A program made the position numbers and the translations under genes. A DNA stretch of 64,000 nt from Opitutaceae bacterium (lineage in GTDB: Bacteria > Verrucomicrobiota > Verrucomicrobiia > Opitutales > Opitutaceae): contig JAIXQE010000072.1 of the NCBI GenBank assembly GCA_027485815.1, positions 62,001 through 126,000 on the forward strand, written 5' to 3'. The notes beneath the pieces are model-generated. The model did no database searches. It saw nothing but the letters and a program-made list of their open reading frames with translations, and had not been told where the DNA came from. Positions 20,117-30,234 of the stretch are shown here, in pieces (position 1 is the stretch's first letter; each line of letters starts with the position of its first letter).

Positions 20117-23100
20117 TCAGAAGGTGCCCTTGAGGCCGAGGGAGAAGTAGACGCCGAAATGCCGGTGCTGGCGCGGGCGGGCGTACTCCGGCGTGGCGGA
20201 GCCGTACTTGGTCCCGGTGAGGTAGGCGTTGAACAGGTTGCGCACGTTCGCGTTGAGCGAGAGCCGGCGGCTGAGCTGGTAATCGGCCCCGAGGTCGAGC
20301 GTGGTGCGGGCCGCGGTGTAGTTGTACGCGTCCGGGGCGAAGGCCGGTTGGGCGGCCAGCTGCTGCTCGCCGCGGTAGTTCCACTTCGCGTTCAGGGTGA
20401 AGGGGCGGCGCGAGAAGGTGACGCCCCAGTTGACGTTCCGCGGGATGAAGCCGGTGAAGTCGGATTGCCGCGACCCCTGCAGCCGGAGCCTTGTGGCGTT
20501 GAAGAACACGGTGAAGTTCCGACCCCAGCCCCCCAGCGGGGCGAGCGAATGCCGCGCGCTCAGCTCGGCGCCGGAGACCTGCGCGGCACCCGCGTTGTAC
20601 CGGGTGGAGAGCTGCCAGCCGACGTATTCGGGATCGAGGCCCAGCGCCTCGAGGTCGTCCGCCGTCGCGACGGTCACGCGGTTGGCGAAGAAGTCCCGGA
20701 TCTCCTTGTGGAAGACGCCGACGGTGAGGAAGCCGCCGGAGGCGGTGTAGTACTCCGCCGAGACGTCGAAATTATCGGCGGTCCACGGCTTCAGCCCGGT
20801 ATTGCGGACGTCGATGGTGCCGCGGATCTGCTGCGGGTCACCCAGCTGGGACTCGTCGAGGTCACGCTCGCTGATCGTCGCGTTGGGGATGATCTCGCTG
20901 AAGTCGGGCCGGCCGAAGGTGCGGGCCCAGGCGGCGCGGACCTGGAAGGACTCGGTGGCGAGCCAGGTCAGGTGGAGGCTGGGGTAGAAGCCATCGTAGC
21001 CCTTCTCGGCGCGGAAGCCGCGCTCCTGCCGGGTGAGGCGGAGTTCCTCCATTGAGCCGACCGCGCCGGCCTCGGGGCGGCGGATGCGCTGGCCGCGCGC
21101 GTCGCGGGCGAAGGTGCCGTCGGCCCGGCGCACCCAGACGTTCGCCGGCTCGAACACCGGTCCGAGCCCCTCGTCGTCGGTGCGTTCCCAGCGGACGCCG
21201 CCGAGAACATTCAGGCGGTTGCTGAACAGCCGGGCCTCGGCCTGCGCGTAGCCGGCGGTCACGGTCTCCTGCAGGTACTCGGAGTTGGTGATGTGGAACT
21301 GCGCCTCGGCCACGGCCTGCGCGGCGGAGCGGGTGAAAAGCGCGGGGTTCTCGCGCCACGCGCGGTAGGCGCGGTGCTTGGACGTCCAGGGCGGTATGAG
21401 GCCGGGCAGGCCGAAGTGGGAATTGCGGCCGACGTAGACCTCGTTGCGGTAAGGCGCGGCGGCGAGGCTGCCGCCGGTCCCGTTGTGGGTGTAGGTGGCG
21501 CTTTCCTTGGTGCTGTCCCGCTCCTGCCGGCGCACGAGGCCGCCGGCCTGCACCGAGGCGGGGAACGGCAGCCAGCCGAGGCGGCGGCGGACGTTGAGGT
21601 CGGCCGCGCGCATGTCCTCGCTCACGTCGCGCGAGAGGAGGGAGGCGTTGTTCACCCGGTAGTTGTTGATGTCGTAGAGGTCCACCTCACGGCCGGTGTT
21701 GTCGAAGGCGCGGATCGAGCGGGGCTGGATGGATGTGATGTCCTGGAGCACGAGGCGGACGGCGGGCACGAGGGTGACGTTCATGCCGGCGAAGTTGCCC
21801 TCGTCGCCGCTGCGGAACGCGTTGGTCGAGTAGGAGCGCGTCAGGCTGGCGTCGATCCGCCACGCGCCGTTGTCGAAGCGGTACCGCAGTCCGGCGCCGC
21901 GCACCTCCTCGTAGCGGGTCATGAAGTTGCCGCTGCCGAGGGTGACCGCGCCGCGGCCGGTGGCGCCGGAGGTGAAGGTGTCCCCGAACGTGAGGGGCGT
22001 GCCGCCGGCGACCGCGGGCGTGCCGTTGGTGCCGGCGTTGAAGTCCATGCTCTGGTGCCCCCAGGAGGCCTGGTACTGGTTCAGGAGGGCGTTGAAGGAG
22101 AGGACGGTCTCCGGGTTGACGCGCCAGTCGGCCTTCACGCTGGCGGAGTTGCGGGTGATGTCCTTGGAGCCGTCGTTGATGCCGTACTGCTGGAGGTAGG
22201 GGCGGGCGGCGGACGCGCCGGTGCCGGTGCCGGCCGCGTTGTAGGTGAGCGTCGAGTGGTCCTCCTCGCCGGCGGAGAGGGAGCGGCTGCCGGTGAGCAC
22301 GACTCCGAAGTTGCGGCCGACGGGGAGCGTGTAGTCGAAGTCCACCCCGGGCATCACCTTCCGGCGCCGGTCCTCGTACGAGTGCGGCTGGCGCGCGAGC
22401 GTCAGGTAGTCCCCGTTGCCGGCCGCGTAGAGCCGGTAGCGGAACTCGGCGCGGTTCCGCTCGAAGGCGCTCTTGCTGACCATGTTCACGGAACCCGCCA
22501 TCGAGTCGGCGGGGTTCGCGGGCGTCGGGACCTTGGTGACCTCGATCCGGGAGACGTTGTTGATCGCGAGCTGGGAGAACTGGAAGGTGCGGGAATTGCC
22601 GTTGAAGTTGGCGTTGGCCAACTGCGCGCCGTCGGCGGTCACGGTCGTCAGGTTGGTGGCGAAGCCGCGGAGCGAGACGGTGTTGATCTGCGCGTCGTCG
22701 TGGTCGCCGGAGATGCCGGGGAGGAACTTGAGGAACTCACCCACGTTGCCCTCGGCCATGTCGCCGAAGGAGTCGGTCGAGACGACGGCCTTGAGGTTCG
22801 AGGCGAACCGTTGCTCGTTGGTCGCGAGGGTTTCGCCCTCGGTGTCGCGGGAGGTCGCCACGACGAACGCGTCGAGGCGCACGGCCGCGGCGTCCCGGCC
22901 GTACCGCGCGACGCTCGAGAGGGCGAAGTCCCGCGTCGCGTTCTCCCCGGGCCTCACGCGCACGCGCGCCTCCTGCGGGTCGAGGCCGGTGTAGAACACC
23001 TCGAGCGTGACCTCCCCGGCCGGCACCGGCGTGAGGCGGTAGATGCCGGCGTCATCGGTAAAGACGACCTGGTCGGCGCCGCGCAGGGTGACGCGAGCGT

Positions 23101-23227
23101 TGGGGAGGTACTGGCCGGTCACGGCGTGCTGGACGCGGCCGGAGACGGCGCCGGAGGGCGCGGCCGCGGCCACGGGTGGCGGCGATAGCAGGCTGAGCAG
23201 GGCGAGGACGGCGGGGAGGAGGCGCAT
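20117..23227 (-). CDS. TonB-dependent receptor with carboxypeptidase-regulatory-like domain
   Basis: A 1036-residue outer-membrane receptor: signal peptide, then a carboxypeptidase-regulatory-like beta-sandwich at about 25-105 (SGRVQHAVTGQYLPNARVTL), a plug domain at about 130-260 (NVGEFLKFLPGISGDHDD, RIEVTKVPTPANPADSMAGSVN), and a 22-strand barrel ending in the usual aromatic residue (GLKGTF). Ligand unknown. SusD partners are absent, as is usual for this phylum. It sits sixth in the sulfatase operon, 21 bp after the preceding receptor, and shares domain order with the receptor at 27114. Confidence 0.92.
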   Translation of the reverse strand: MRLLPAVLALLSLLSPPPVAAAAPSGAVSGRVQHAVTGQYLPNARVTLRGADQVVFTDDAGIYRLTPVPAGEVTLEVFYTGLDPQEARVRVRPGENATRDFALSSVARYGRDAAAVRLDAFVVATSRDTEGETLATNEQRFASNLKAVVSTDSFGDMAEGNVGEFLKFLPGISGDHDDAQINTVSLRGFATNLTTVTADGAQLANANFNGNSRTFQFSQLAINNVSRIEVTKVPTPANPADSMAGSVNMVSKSAFERNRAEFRYRLYAAGNGDYLTLARQPHSYEDRRRKVMPGVDFDYTLPVGRNFGVVLTGSRSLSAGEEDHSTLTYNAAGTGTGASAARPYLQQYGINDGSKDITRNSASVKADWRVNPETVLSFNALLNQYQASWGHQSMDFNAGTNGTPAVAGGTPLTFGDTFTSGATGRGAVTLGSGNFMTRYEEVRGAGLRYRFDNGAWRIDASLTRSYSTNAFRSGDEGNFAGMNVTLVPAVRLVLQDITSIQPRSIRAFDNTGREVDLYDINNYRVNNASLLSRDVSEDMRAADLNVRRRLGWLPFPASVQAGGLVRRQERDSTKESATYTHNGTGGSLAAAPYRNEVYVGRNSHFGLPGLIPPWTSKHRAYRAWRENPALFTRSAAQAVAEAQFHITNSEYLQETVTAGYAQAEARLFSNRLNVLGGVRWERTDDEGLGPVFEPANVWVRRADGTFARDARGQRIRRPEAGAVGSMEELRLTRQERGFRAEKGYDGFYPSLHLTWLATESFQVRAAWARTFGRPDFSEIIPNATISERDLDESQLGDPQQIRGTIDVRNTGLKPWTADNFDVSAEYYTASGGFLTVGVFHKEIRDFFANRVTVATADDLEALGLDPEYVGWQLSTRYNAGAAQVSGAELSARHSLAPLGGWGRNFTVFFNATRLRLQGSRQSDFTGFIPRNVNWGVTFSRRPFTLNAKWNYRGEQQLAAQPAFAPDAYNYTAARTTLDLGADYQLSRRLSLNANVRNLFNAYLTGTKYGSATPEYARPRQHRHFGVYFSLGLKGTF

Positions 23228-23248
23228 GGGGCGGTGCGGGGTGGAGGG

Positions 23249-26200
23249 TCAGTAGGACCACGTGGTGGTGAGGCGCCACTCGCGCGGGGTCACCAGGTCG
23301 TAGCGGCTGTAGGCCCGGCCGCGGCCGCCGGGGAGGAGGAAGCCGTCCGGGTTGGCCTCCGAGACCGCGTAGCGCACGGGGATCAGGTCGTTCTGATTGA
23401 GGGCGTTCGCGACGTTCAACTGGAAGCGGAAGCGGCCGGGCACCCCGCGGAAGGTGCGGGTGTAACCGAGGAGCAGGTCGGTGGCGGCGAGGGCCCGGCC
23501 GGTGACCTCCGCGCCGGTGGAGGTGCGGCCGATGACGTTCGCGCTGCGCCAGCGCCAGCCGCCGCCGACGGTCCAGCCGCGGAGCGCCCCCTCGCGGAAG
23601 TCGTAGGCCGTGAACAGGCTGACCTTGTGCGGGCGCACGCCCCAGCGCTGCTCGTTCTCCTCCTTGGCGTCATTGAGGGCGTCCACGACGTCGAACAGTT
23701 CCTGCGCGAGCGTGATGCCGGTGGAGGTGGTGAGTGTTCCCGGGGCCGCGTCGGGGTGGCGGCCGGCGAGTTCCAGCCAGCGGGCCGCGGCGCCGCCGGG
23801 CAGGTAGGCGGCGGGATCAACGATCCAGCGGCCGGCGGCGTCCTGCCGGACGCCCTGCACGACGCGGCCGTCCTGCGTGCGGAAGCCGTACCAGTCGATG
23901 ATCTCGCGGCTCACGTTGGTGCGGCGGGTGTCGGTGCGGGAGTAGTTGGCGACGAGGCGCCAGCCGCGGGTGAGGTTGGCGGTGACGCGGGCCTCGTAGC
24001 CGTCGGCCTCGTAGTCCGAGCCGGCGGCGGTGGCCGGCGGGGTGAGCTCGGCCTCGATGGGCGCCCAGGCGGCGGCGGTGAAGGGTCGGCCGGGACCGGT
24101 GAGGGCGGACTCGAGGGCGTCGGCGACGCGGCTGTTGCGGCCCGCGGCCCCGACGAACCCGGTGGTGGTGACCTTGCCGCGCTCGAGGGACGTGAAGTAG
24201 ACGACCTTGGCGTTCAGGCGCCCGCCGAGCAGGTCGAGGCTGAGGCCGACGTCGGAGCCGACGCCCTCGGAAGGCGGGGCCAGCTCGCCGCGGGGGAACG
24301 TCTTGCGGACGAACGAAGGCACGCCCTGGTTGGTGGAATAATTCGCGAGCAGGGAGAGCCAGGGCCGCAGGTGCGCCACCACCCCGGCGGTGCCCGTGTG
24401 GCCCGTCGCGGAAGTCGTCCGGGCCAGCGCCCGGTCGCGCACCACGACGTCGCCGACGAGCGGATCGTTGGCGAAGCCGAGCTCGATCACGTCGACGCGG
24501 TCCTGCCGGTAGCCGGCGGTCGTGACGAGGCGGCCGTCGAGGAAGTAACTCTGGGCGACGCCGAGCAGGGAAAACGCCTCCTGCTCCCCGCCGCTGTTGT
24601 TGGCGCCGGCCACCTCGTTAGCGAACACGAGGCCGAACGCGCGACCGTCGAAGTTGACCGTGGTCGGCAGGCGCCGGTAGTCGCCGACGCGGTAGGTGCC
24701 GTACGCGCCCTCCGTGAGGTAGTTGCGGACGGTGATCCGGTTGTTCGGGTTGTTGGGCACGGGGCTGTAGGGGCGCCCGGCGAGCGCGAGCCACGAGTTG
24801 GCGCGGACGTCGAACTGGTCCTGCACGGAGGCCATCGCGGCCAGGCGGTGGCGGCCGAGCCAGCGGCGGGCGGGGTCGACGATCCACGAGGCGGCGAGGC
24901 GGGTCTCGCGCACCTCGCCGGTGTGGACGTCGCGGCGCCAGTTGCCGTCGAAATAGAGGCGGCCGGCGTAGGGATTGGCCGGGCCGCCGATGCCGAGGGT
25001 CCGGTTCGCGTCCCCGCGGAGCGTCGGGTCGGCGCCGGTCATCAGGGTGACCTCGGCGGTGGTGCGCTGGTAGTTGTGGGCGAGGTTGAAGGCGAGGGTG
25101 CGCGTGGCCTGCCAGTCGGCGGAGAACGTCCAGTTGCGGAGGTCCTGGTCGCGCGCCATGCCGGGGCCGGCGCCGTTGAGGCGGTACGGGAAGATCCGCG
25201 GGTCGTTGATGCGGAGGCCGCTGGCGGTCACGCCCGGGGTCCCGTCGGGGGCTCGGACGGCGGCGTTGTTGTAGGTGCCCGTGAGGAAGGTGCCGCGGGC
25301 GTCGAAGACCGTGCCGTCGTTCTCGATGTAGATCGCCCGGCGGTTGAGGCCGCTGGCGAGGACCTCGCGGCCGGTGACGCCGAGCGCCAGCATCGCGGGG
25401 GTGGGCAGGGTGTTGTTCGGAGTAAAGGTCACCGCCGCGACGCCGCGGGCCTCGCGGTTGTCGTACCAGGCAAGGAACTGGTCGGAGTCCACGGTGCTGC
25501 GGATTACCGCCCCGATGTCGCGCCCGGTCTCGCCCATCGCGGTGAGCGTGAGGCGGCGGTGCGGCCGGGCGACGACGGAGGCGAAGACCCGCCGCTTGTC
25601 CTGAAAGTCCCCCGCGCGCCAGCCGCCGCTCTCCTGGTGCAGGGCGGCGAGGGAGAGGGCGAGCTGGCCGCGCCGCAGCACGCGGTTCACGTCGAGCTCG
25701 GTGCGGTTGCGGTCCCAGGCGCCGGCGCCGTGGCGGAGGGCGTACTGGTGCCGGCCGAGCTGGGCGACCTTGGAGGTCTGGTTCACGATGCCGCCCGGGG
25801 AGCCGATGCCGAAGAGGATGCTGTTGGGCCCGCGGCTGTCCTCGTAGCGGCCCGCGCGGTACGGATCGACCGGCACGATGCTGGTGAAGTAGTCGAGGCC
25901 GAGGCTGGCCGTCAGGCCGCGCACCAAGATCGAGGGCGTGAGGCTCTGGGCGTTGACGACGGGATTCTGCTCCGAGCCGGCCTGGTTTTCGTTGGTGTTC
26001 ATCTCGCCGTTGACGCTGTAGCGCAGCAGTTCCGCCACGTCGGAAACGGCGAGGTCGTCGAGGAACTCGCGGGTGAACACCGAGAGCGAGCTGGCGGTGT
26101 CGCGCAGCGGCGTGTTGAGGCGACTGCCGGCGAGGGAGTTCTCCGCCTGGTAGCCGACGTCCCTATCGGTGGAGACCTGGAACGGAGATAGCTCGACCGG

Positions 26201-26305
26201 CGCGCTGGCCGGCGGGGGAGTCGCGGCGGGGGAGGGCGCGACCTGGGCCGCGAGCGGAGCAACGAGGGCGAGCAGGAGGGGCGAGAAGGGCAGGAGGGGT
26301 TTCAT
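23249..26305 (-). CDS. TonB-dependent receptor (plug/barrel, no carboxypeptidase-like domain)
   Basis: A 1018-residue outer-membrane receptor with signal peptide MKPLLPFSPLLLALVAPLAA. A conserved VELSPFQVSTDRDVGYQAEN segment precedes the plug (LAGSRLNTPLRDTASSLSVF, RGPNSILFGIGSPGGIVN). The barrel follows, ending in Tyr (RLTTTWSY). The plug resembles siderophore-receptor-type plugs, but the operon context suggests an organic substrate instead. The ATG (26303-26305) overlaps the TGA of the alpha/beta hydrolase, giving translational coupling. Confidence 0.92.
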   Translation of the reverse strand: MKPLLPFSPLLLALVAPLAAQVAPSPAATPPPASAPVELSPFQVSTDRDVGYQAENSLAGSRLNTPLRDTASSLSVFTREFLDDLAVSDVAELLRYSVNGEMNTNENQAGSEQNPVVNAQSLTPSILVRGLTASLGLDYFTSIVPVDPYRAGRYEDSRGPNSILFGIGSPGGIVNQTSKVAQLGRHQYALRHGAGAWDRNRTELDVNRVLRRGQLALSLAALHQESGGWRAGDFQDKRRVFASVVARPHRRLTLTAMGETGRDIGAVIRSTVDSDQFLAWYDNREARGVAAVTFTPNNTLPTPAMLALGVTGREVLASGLNRRAIYIENDGTVFDARGTFLTGTYNNAAVRAPDGTPGVTASGLRINDPRIFPYRLNGAGPGMARDQDLRNWTFSADWQATRTLAFNLAHNYQRTTAEVTLMTGADPTLRGDANRTLGIGGPANPYAGRLYFDGNWRRDVHTGEVRETRLAASWIVDPARRWLGRHRLAAMASVQDQFDVRANSWLALAGRPYSPVPNNPNNRITVRNYLTEGAYGTYRVGDYRRLPTTVNFDGRAFGLVFANEVAGANNSGGEQEAFSLLGVAQSYFLDGRLVTTAGYRQDRVDVIELGFANDPLVGDVVVRDRALARTTSATGHTGTAGVVAHLRPWLSLLANYSTNQGVPSFVRKTFPRGELAPPSEGVGSDVGLSLDLLGGRLNAKVVYFTSLERGKVTTTGFVGAAGRNSRVADALESALTGPGRPFTAAAWAPIEAELTPPATAAGSDYEADGYEARVTANLTRGWRLVANYSRTDTRRTNVSREIIDWYGFRTQDGRVVQGVRQDAAGRWIVDPAAYLPGGAAARWLELAGRHPDAAPGTLTTSTGITLAQELFDVVDALNDAKEENEQRWGVRPHKVSLFTAYDFREGALRGWTVGGGWRWRSANVIGRTSTGAEVTGRALAATDLLLGYTRTFRGVPGRFRFQLNVANALNQNDLIPVRYAVSEANPDGFLLPGGRGRAYSRYDLVTPREWRLTTTWSY

Positions 26306-27111
26306 CGTTTGGGTGGCGGGTGGTTCAGGGCGTGGCGCAGCAAAAAGTCCAGGACACGCGGGTCCTCGAAGAACCCGGGCCAGAGGGAGTGTCCCTGTCC
26401 GGGCACGACGAGGAGTTCCATCGGGCCGCCGAGGGCGGTGTAGCGCTCGCGGAGCAGCCCGGAGTTGGCCTCGAGGGGGACGAGGCGGTCCTGGTCCCCG
26501 TGCAGCGCGAGCAGCGGCACGCGGGCGGCGGCCAGCGGGGCGAGCCGGTCGACCGGGTTGTGGCGCGACAGCTCGGCGCCGAGGGCCGCGGGCGTCAGGC
26601 CGAAGGCCGGCGCCGCGCGTTCGAGGCCCGGGTAGCTGGCGAGGTTGGTGACCGGGTAGATGCCCGCGAAGGCGGCCACGCTACCGGGGTGCTCCACTGC
26701 CCAGGAGAGCAGCATCAGGCCGCCGCGACTGCGTCCGAGCAGTGCGGGGCGGGGCGAATAGCCGCGGGCCACCAGCAGCGCGTGGAGGTGGTCGAAGCCG
26801 GCGCGCCCGGGCGCGTTGCCGTAGGATTCGCCGACATCGACGCCCGCGATGGCGACGCCGGCCGCGAGCAGGCGGGTGAAGAGCCAGTTCTCGTGCCCAC
26901 CGGGCAAGTTGGGCAGCGTCGGGGCGTACCACACCCAAGGGCGCGGACCGCGGTCCGGCGGCCGGGGCGCGGGGATGAGGAAGGCGCGGTGGGGGCCGGC
27001 GGTGAGGCGCTCCTCCCCGGACCACGCGGGAGCGGGTGGCGGCGGGGCGGCGCCGTGCAGGCCGAGGACGACGGCAAGCGCGAGCAGGGGGAGGGCGGCG
27101 CGGCGTGGCAT
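26302..27111 (-). CDS. Exported alpha/beta hydrolase (prolyl-oligopeptidase/esterase-like)
   Basis: A 269-residue serine hydrolase with signal peptide (ALPLLALAVVLGLHGAA). The catalytic triad elements are visible: nucleophile Ser in LLGRSRGGLM (G-x-S-x-G), Asp in LHGDQDRLVP and His in GQGHSLWPGF. It is likely an esterase or peptidase acting on the imported or surface substrate of this locus. The frame is open to 27387, but the ATG at 27111 precedes the signal peptide and lies 2 bp after the stop of the upstream receptor. The 3' end overlaps the next receptor's start by 4 bp. Confidence 0.88.
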   Translation of the reverse strand: MPRRAALPLLALAVVLGLHGAAPPPPAPAWSGEERLTAGPHRAFLIPAPRPPDRGPRPWVWYAPTLPNLPGGHENWLFTRLLAAGVAIAGVDVGESYGNAPGRAGFDHLHALLVARGYSPRPALLGRSRGGLMLLSWAVEHPGSVAAFAGIYPVTNLASYPGLERAAPAFGLTPAALGAELSRHNPVDRLAPLAAARVPLLALHGDQDRLVPLEANSGLLRERYTALGGPMELLVVPGQGHSLWPGFFEDPRVLDFLLRHALNHPPPKR

Positions 27112-27113
27112 CC

Positions 27114-30100
27114 TCAGAACGAGCCCTTGACGCCGAACGTCCACAGGGCCCCAAACTCGGCCCGCTGCCGGAATTGCGCCACGTCGGGCGTCGACGGGCC
27201 ATGAATCTCCACATCGTCGGTCGGGTCGTTCACGTTGCGGAGGTTCGCGAACAACGCGAAGCGCCGCCCGAGCGAACGCTCGGCGGTCACGTCGATGTAG
27301 GAACGCTTCGAACCCCACGTGAACGTGCCCGCCTCGATGCTCCGGCCGGTGACCGGCCCGCGTCGTTGGCGCCCGAGGTAGTTCCAATTGAGCCGGACGT
27401 TGTAGGTCTCGCGGGTCAGGCTGATGCCCCAGTTGCCGCTCTTGGGGTAGAAGCCGGCGAACTGGCCCGCGTTGACGCCGGTGACGCGCTGCACGCTCCC
27501 GTTGGCGAAGACCTGGAGCCCGCGCGCCCAGCGGGGCAGGAAGGTCAGGGCCTGCCGATAGTTCACGTCGTAGCCCTCCATCCGCACCCGGCCGGGCAGG
27601 TTGTACTGGGTGGCGACGTCGAAGCGGTCGTAGAGGACGGGGTCGAGCCCGTAGAGCGCGAGGAACTCGGGCGTGGCGTCGAACACCGTGCTCCCGAAGA
27701 AATTTTCGAAGTCGCGGCGGAACGCCCCCGCCGACAGGAGCCCGATCCGCTCGAAGTAATACTCAAGGCCCACCTTCGTCGTCTTCGCGCTCCAGGCCTT
27801 GATGCCGGCGTTGTTGACCGTGATGCGGTTGGTGTTCGACGGCGGCGCCTCGACGTCGGGCAGGGTCACGCCGCCGGAATACTGGTTGAAGTTCGGGCGG
27901 CCAACGGAGGGATACCAGGCGGCGCGGGCGATGAGGTTTTCGGTGAGTTGGTGGCTCGCGTTCACGCTGGGGAACCAGCGCAGGTACTCCTTGCGGACGC
28001 TGGCCTCGCGGTCGAGGAAGGTGAGTCGCGAGACCTCGAGCGGCGCGGTGGCGCGGGGCAGCGGGCGGCCGTTCGCGCCGAGGACCACGCGGCCGGAGGC
28101 GTCGCGCTGGAAGTTGCGGGCGGGATCGGTGAGCGGACCCTGCGCGCTGACGTTGGTCTGCTCCGCGCGCACGCCGGTGGTGAGCTTCAGCCGCCGCTGG
28201 AGGAACGCGAGGTCGGCGCGGAGGTAGGCCGACGAGATCAGCTCGCGGGAGAGCTTCGAGCTGTTCACCTGCGAGCGGTACACGGCGTTCTCGTCGCTGG
28301 TGAACTGCCCGGGCGCCGTCCGGAAGCGGTCGAGCACGGCCTCGTTGCTCACCCACTGCACGCGGGGAATCCCGAAGAGGCCCGCGCGTTGGAAGAAATA
28401 GGGATCGAAGAAGGCGGCGGCGCCGTCGTCGGAACCAGCGGGCGCGGTGCTGGCGCGGCCGTCGGCACCGACGTAGTTGTACGAGAGGGCGGTGGTGCGG
28501 TTGTCGCTGCGCGAGCGGCGGAAATCGACGCCGGCCTTGAGGTCCACCGGGACCGCCCCGCCGAAGCCGCGGCGCACGCTGGCGTAGGCCGTCCCCTGCA
28601 CGTTGCGGGACAGTTGGGGGCTGCCGCCCGCGGTGCTCAGCGCGTACTCGCGCAGATCGTAGGGGTTCACGGGCAGGCCGGTGGCGCCGTCCGTGACGGT
28701 GATGACCTGCGGCCGCAGGTAAAAGATCTCGTCGAACGAGACGGTGACCCCGGTGCGCCGGGCCTGGGTGGAGCCGAAGCGGTCCTGGTCGACGTTGCGG
28801 AAGCGGTTCTGCGCGTGCGAGGCGCCGACGCCGGCCTCGGCCTTCCAGACCGGCCCGTCGTGCCGGTAGGCCAGGGTCGGCATCAGGGTGCGGCTGTACC
28901 GGTGGTTGCCGCCGTTGTTCAGGCGGATCTCGCCCGCCCCGGCAAAGCCGCGGGTGAAGCGCGTCGAAAAGTCGCCGGGGTTCACGCGGTTCACGAGGAA
29001 GCTGAGGGCGCGCTGGTTGAAGTTGGTGTGGAACGTGCCGTATTGAAATCCGAACGACAGGCGACCGGCGCTGCCCATGCGCCAGTCCACGGTCGCGGCC
29101 AGCGAGGTGCGGTCGGCGATCTTCGACTCGGTACGAACGAGGAAGTCCGTCAGGTACGGACGGTCCGGGGTGGTGTCCGGGAGCGTGCCGCCGTTGGTGG
29201 CCGCGCCGGCGCCGCGCCAGGTGTTGGTGAGGAGCGGCCCCTCGGTGTAGAGGGTCGACGCGCCGCCCGAGAGGGTGAAGCCGAAGCGCCGGCTGACCGG
29301 CATCACCCAGGAGAATTCGAAGCCGGGACGGACCTTGTGGGTGGGCTCCCGCTGGGGCCCGGGCGAGCGGCGGAACTCCTTGGTGCTGTCGCGCATCGCC
29401 AGGTAGACGCTGGAATTGAAGGCGGGGCGGGCGCGCTCGAACGCGCTGCGGGGCACGAGGTTCACCGACCCCGCGAGCGCCGAACCCGGGCTCTCCGGCG
29501 TGGGCGAGTACACCGCCTCGATGCGCGAGAGGTTGTTGATCGAGACGGCGTTGAGCTCGACGTTGCGGCCCGTGCCCGAGACCTCCGAGGTGGCGAGGCT
29601 GAAGCCGCCGACGGTCACGGGCACGTAGGCCGAGGGCACGCCGTTCATCGAGATTTCCCGCGGGTCGCCGCCGCGGTAGTCCATCGTGATCCCGGGCAGC
29701 ATCTTCAGGAACTCGCCGATGTTGCCGTCCGGCACGATGCCGAACTCGTCCGCCGCCACCACGTTCACGAGGTTCGGGGCGAACCGCTGCTCGTTGATGG
29801 CGATCGCCGCGCCGTCCATCTCCCGCGAGGTGGAGACGACGAGCGACTCCAGCTGCACGACGCCGCGGTCATCGCGGTAACGGCTGCCGCCCGCGAGGGT
29901 CAGCGCCACGTCGCGCCGGGCCTGCGCGGCGAGGTCGGCCTCGATCCGGCCCGGCTCGAGGCCGGTGTAGAACACGTCCACGCGGACCGGCCCCCGCGGC
30001 AGGCCGTCGAGCCGGAAGCTGCCCGACTCATCCGTGAAGGCGACTTGGCCCGTGCCGGCCACGGTGAGGCGCACGTTGTTAAGGTACTGTCCGGCGGCGT

Positions 30101-30215
30101 TCTGGATCCGGCCGGTCAGGATCCCGTCGGCCGGGACCGCGCCGCGGGTGGGCGCGGCGGCCCAGGGGAGGAGCAACAGGGGGAGGAGGCAGCGGAGCAG
30201 TCGGGGCAGGGACAT
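27114..30215 (-). CDS. TonB-dependent receptor with carboxypeptidase-regulatory-like domain
   Basis: A 1033-residue receptor: signal peptide (LLRCLLPLLLLPWAAAPTRG), carboxypeptidase-regulatory-like domain (TGRIQNAAGQYLNNVRLTVA, residues about 30-110), plug (NIGEFLKMLPGITMDYRGGD; SRIEAVYSPTPESPGSALAG) and barrel ending GVKGSF. The frame extends to 30308, but the ATG at 30215 directly precedes the signal peptide. It is third in the operon, 19 bp after the VCBS protein, and is similar in organisation to the receptor at 20117, suggesting duplication and divergence for related ligands. Confidence 0.92.
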   Translation of the reverse strand: MSLPRLLRCLLPLLLLPWAAAPTRGAVPADGILTGRIQNAAGQYLNNVRLTVAGTGQVAFTDESGSFRLDGLPRGPVRVDVFYTGLEPGRIEADLAAQARRDVALTLAGGSRYRDDRGVVQLESLVVSTSREMDGAAIAINEQRFAPNLVNVVAADEFGIVPDGNIGEFLKMLPGITMDYRGGDPREISMNGVPSAYVPVTVGGFSLATSEVSGTGRNVELNAVSINNLSRIEAVYSPTPESPGSALAGSVNLVPRSAFERARPAFNSSVYLAMRDSTKEFRRSPGPQREPTHKVRPGFEFSWVMPVSRRFGFTLSGGASTLYTEGPLLTNTWRGAGAATNGGTLPDTTPDRPYLTDFLVRTESKIADRTSLAATVDWRMGSAGRLSFGFQYGTFHTNFNQRALSFLVNRVNPGDFSTRFTRGFAGAGEIRLNNGGNHRYSRTLMPTLAYRHDGPVWKAEAGVGASHAQNRFRNVDQDRFGSTQARRTGVTVSFDEIFYLRPQVITVTDGATGLPVNPYDLREYALSTAGGSPQLSRNVQGTAYASVRRGFGGAVPVDLKAGVDFRRSRSDNRTTALSYNYVGADGRASTAPAGSDDGAAAFFDPYFFQRAGLFGIPRVQWVSNEAVLDRFRTAPGQFTSDENAVYRSQVNSSKLSRELISSAYLRADLAFLQRRLKLTTGVRAEQTNVSAQGPLTDPARNFQRDASGRVVLGANGRPLPRATAPLEVSRLTFLDREASVRKEYLRWFPSVNASHQLTENLIARAAWYPSVGRPNFNQYSGGVTLPDVEAPPSNTNRITVNNAGIKAWSAKTTKVGLEYYFERIGLLSAGAFRRDFENFFGSTVFDATPEFLALYGLDPVLYDRFDVATQYNLPGRVRMEGYDVNYRQALTFLPRWARGLQVFANGSVQRVTGVNAGQFAGFYPKSGNWGISLTRETYNVRLNWNYLGRQRRGPVTGRSIEAGTFTWGSKRSYIDVTAERSLGRRFALFANLRNVNDPTDDVEIHGPSTPDVAQFRQRAEFGALWTFGVKGSF

Positions 30216-30234
30216 GGGGAAAGCGGGGCGTGGT

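Noticed and set aside
23234-26191. A 985-codon open frame on the plus strand opposite the TonB receptor, and similar long frames at 27036-30272 (+), 40852-43545 (-) and 3451-5862 (+)
   Set aside because: They are exact antisense shadows of well-supported receptors and RNase R. GC-rich codon use keeps the opposite strand open, and their translations are Gly/Ala/Val/Arg-rich with no domain, signal peptide or family motif.
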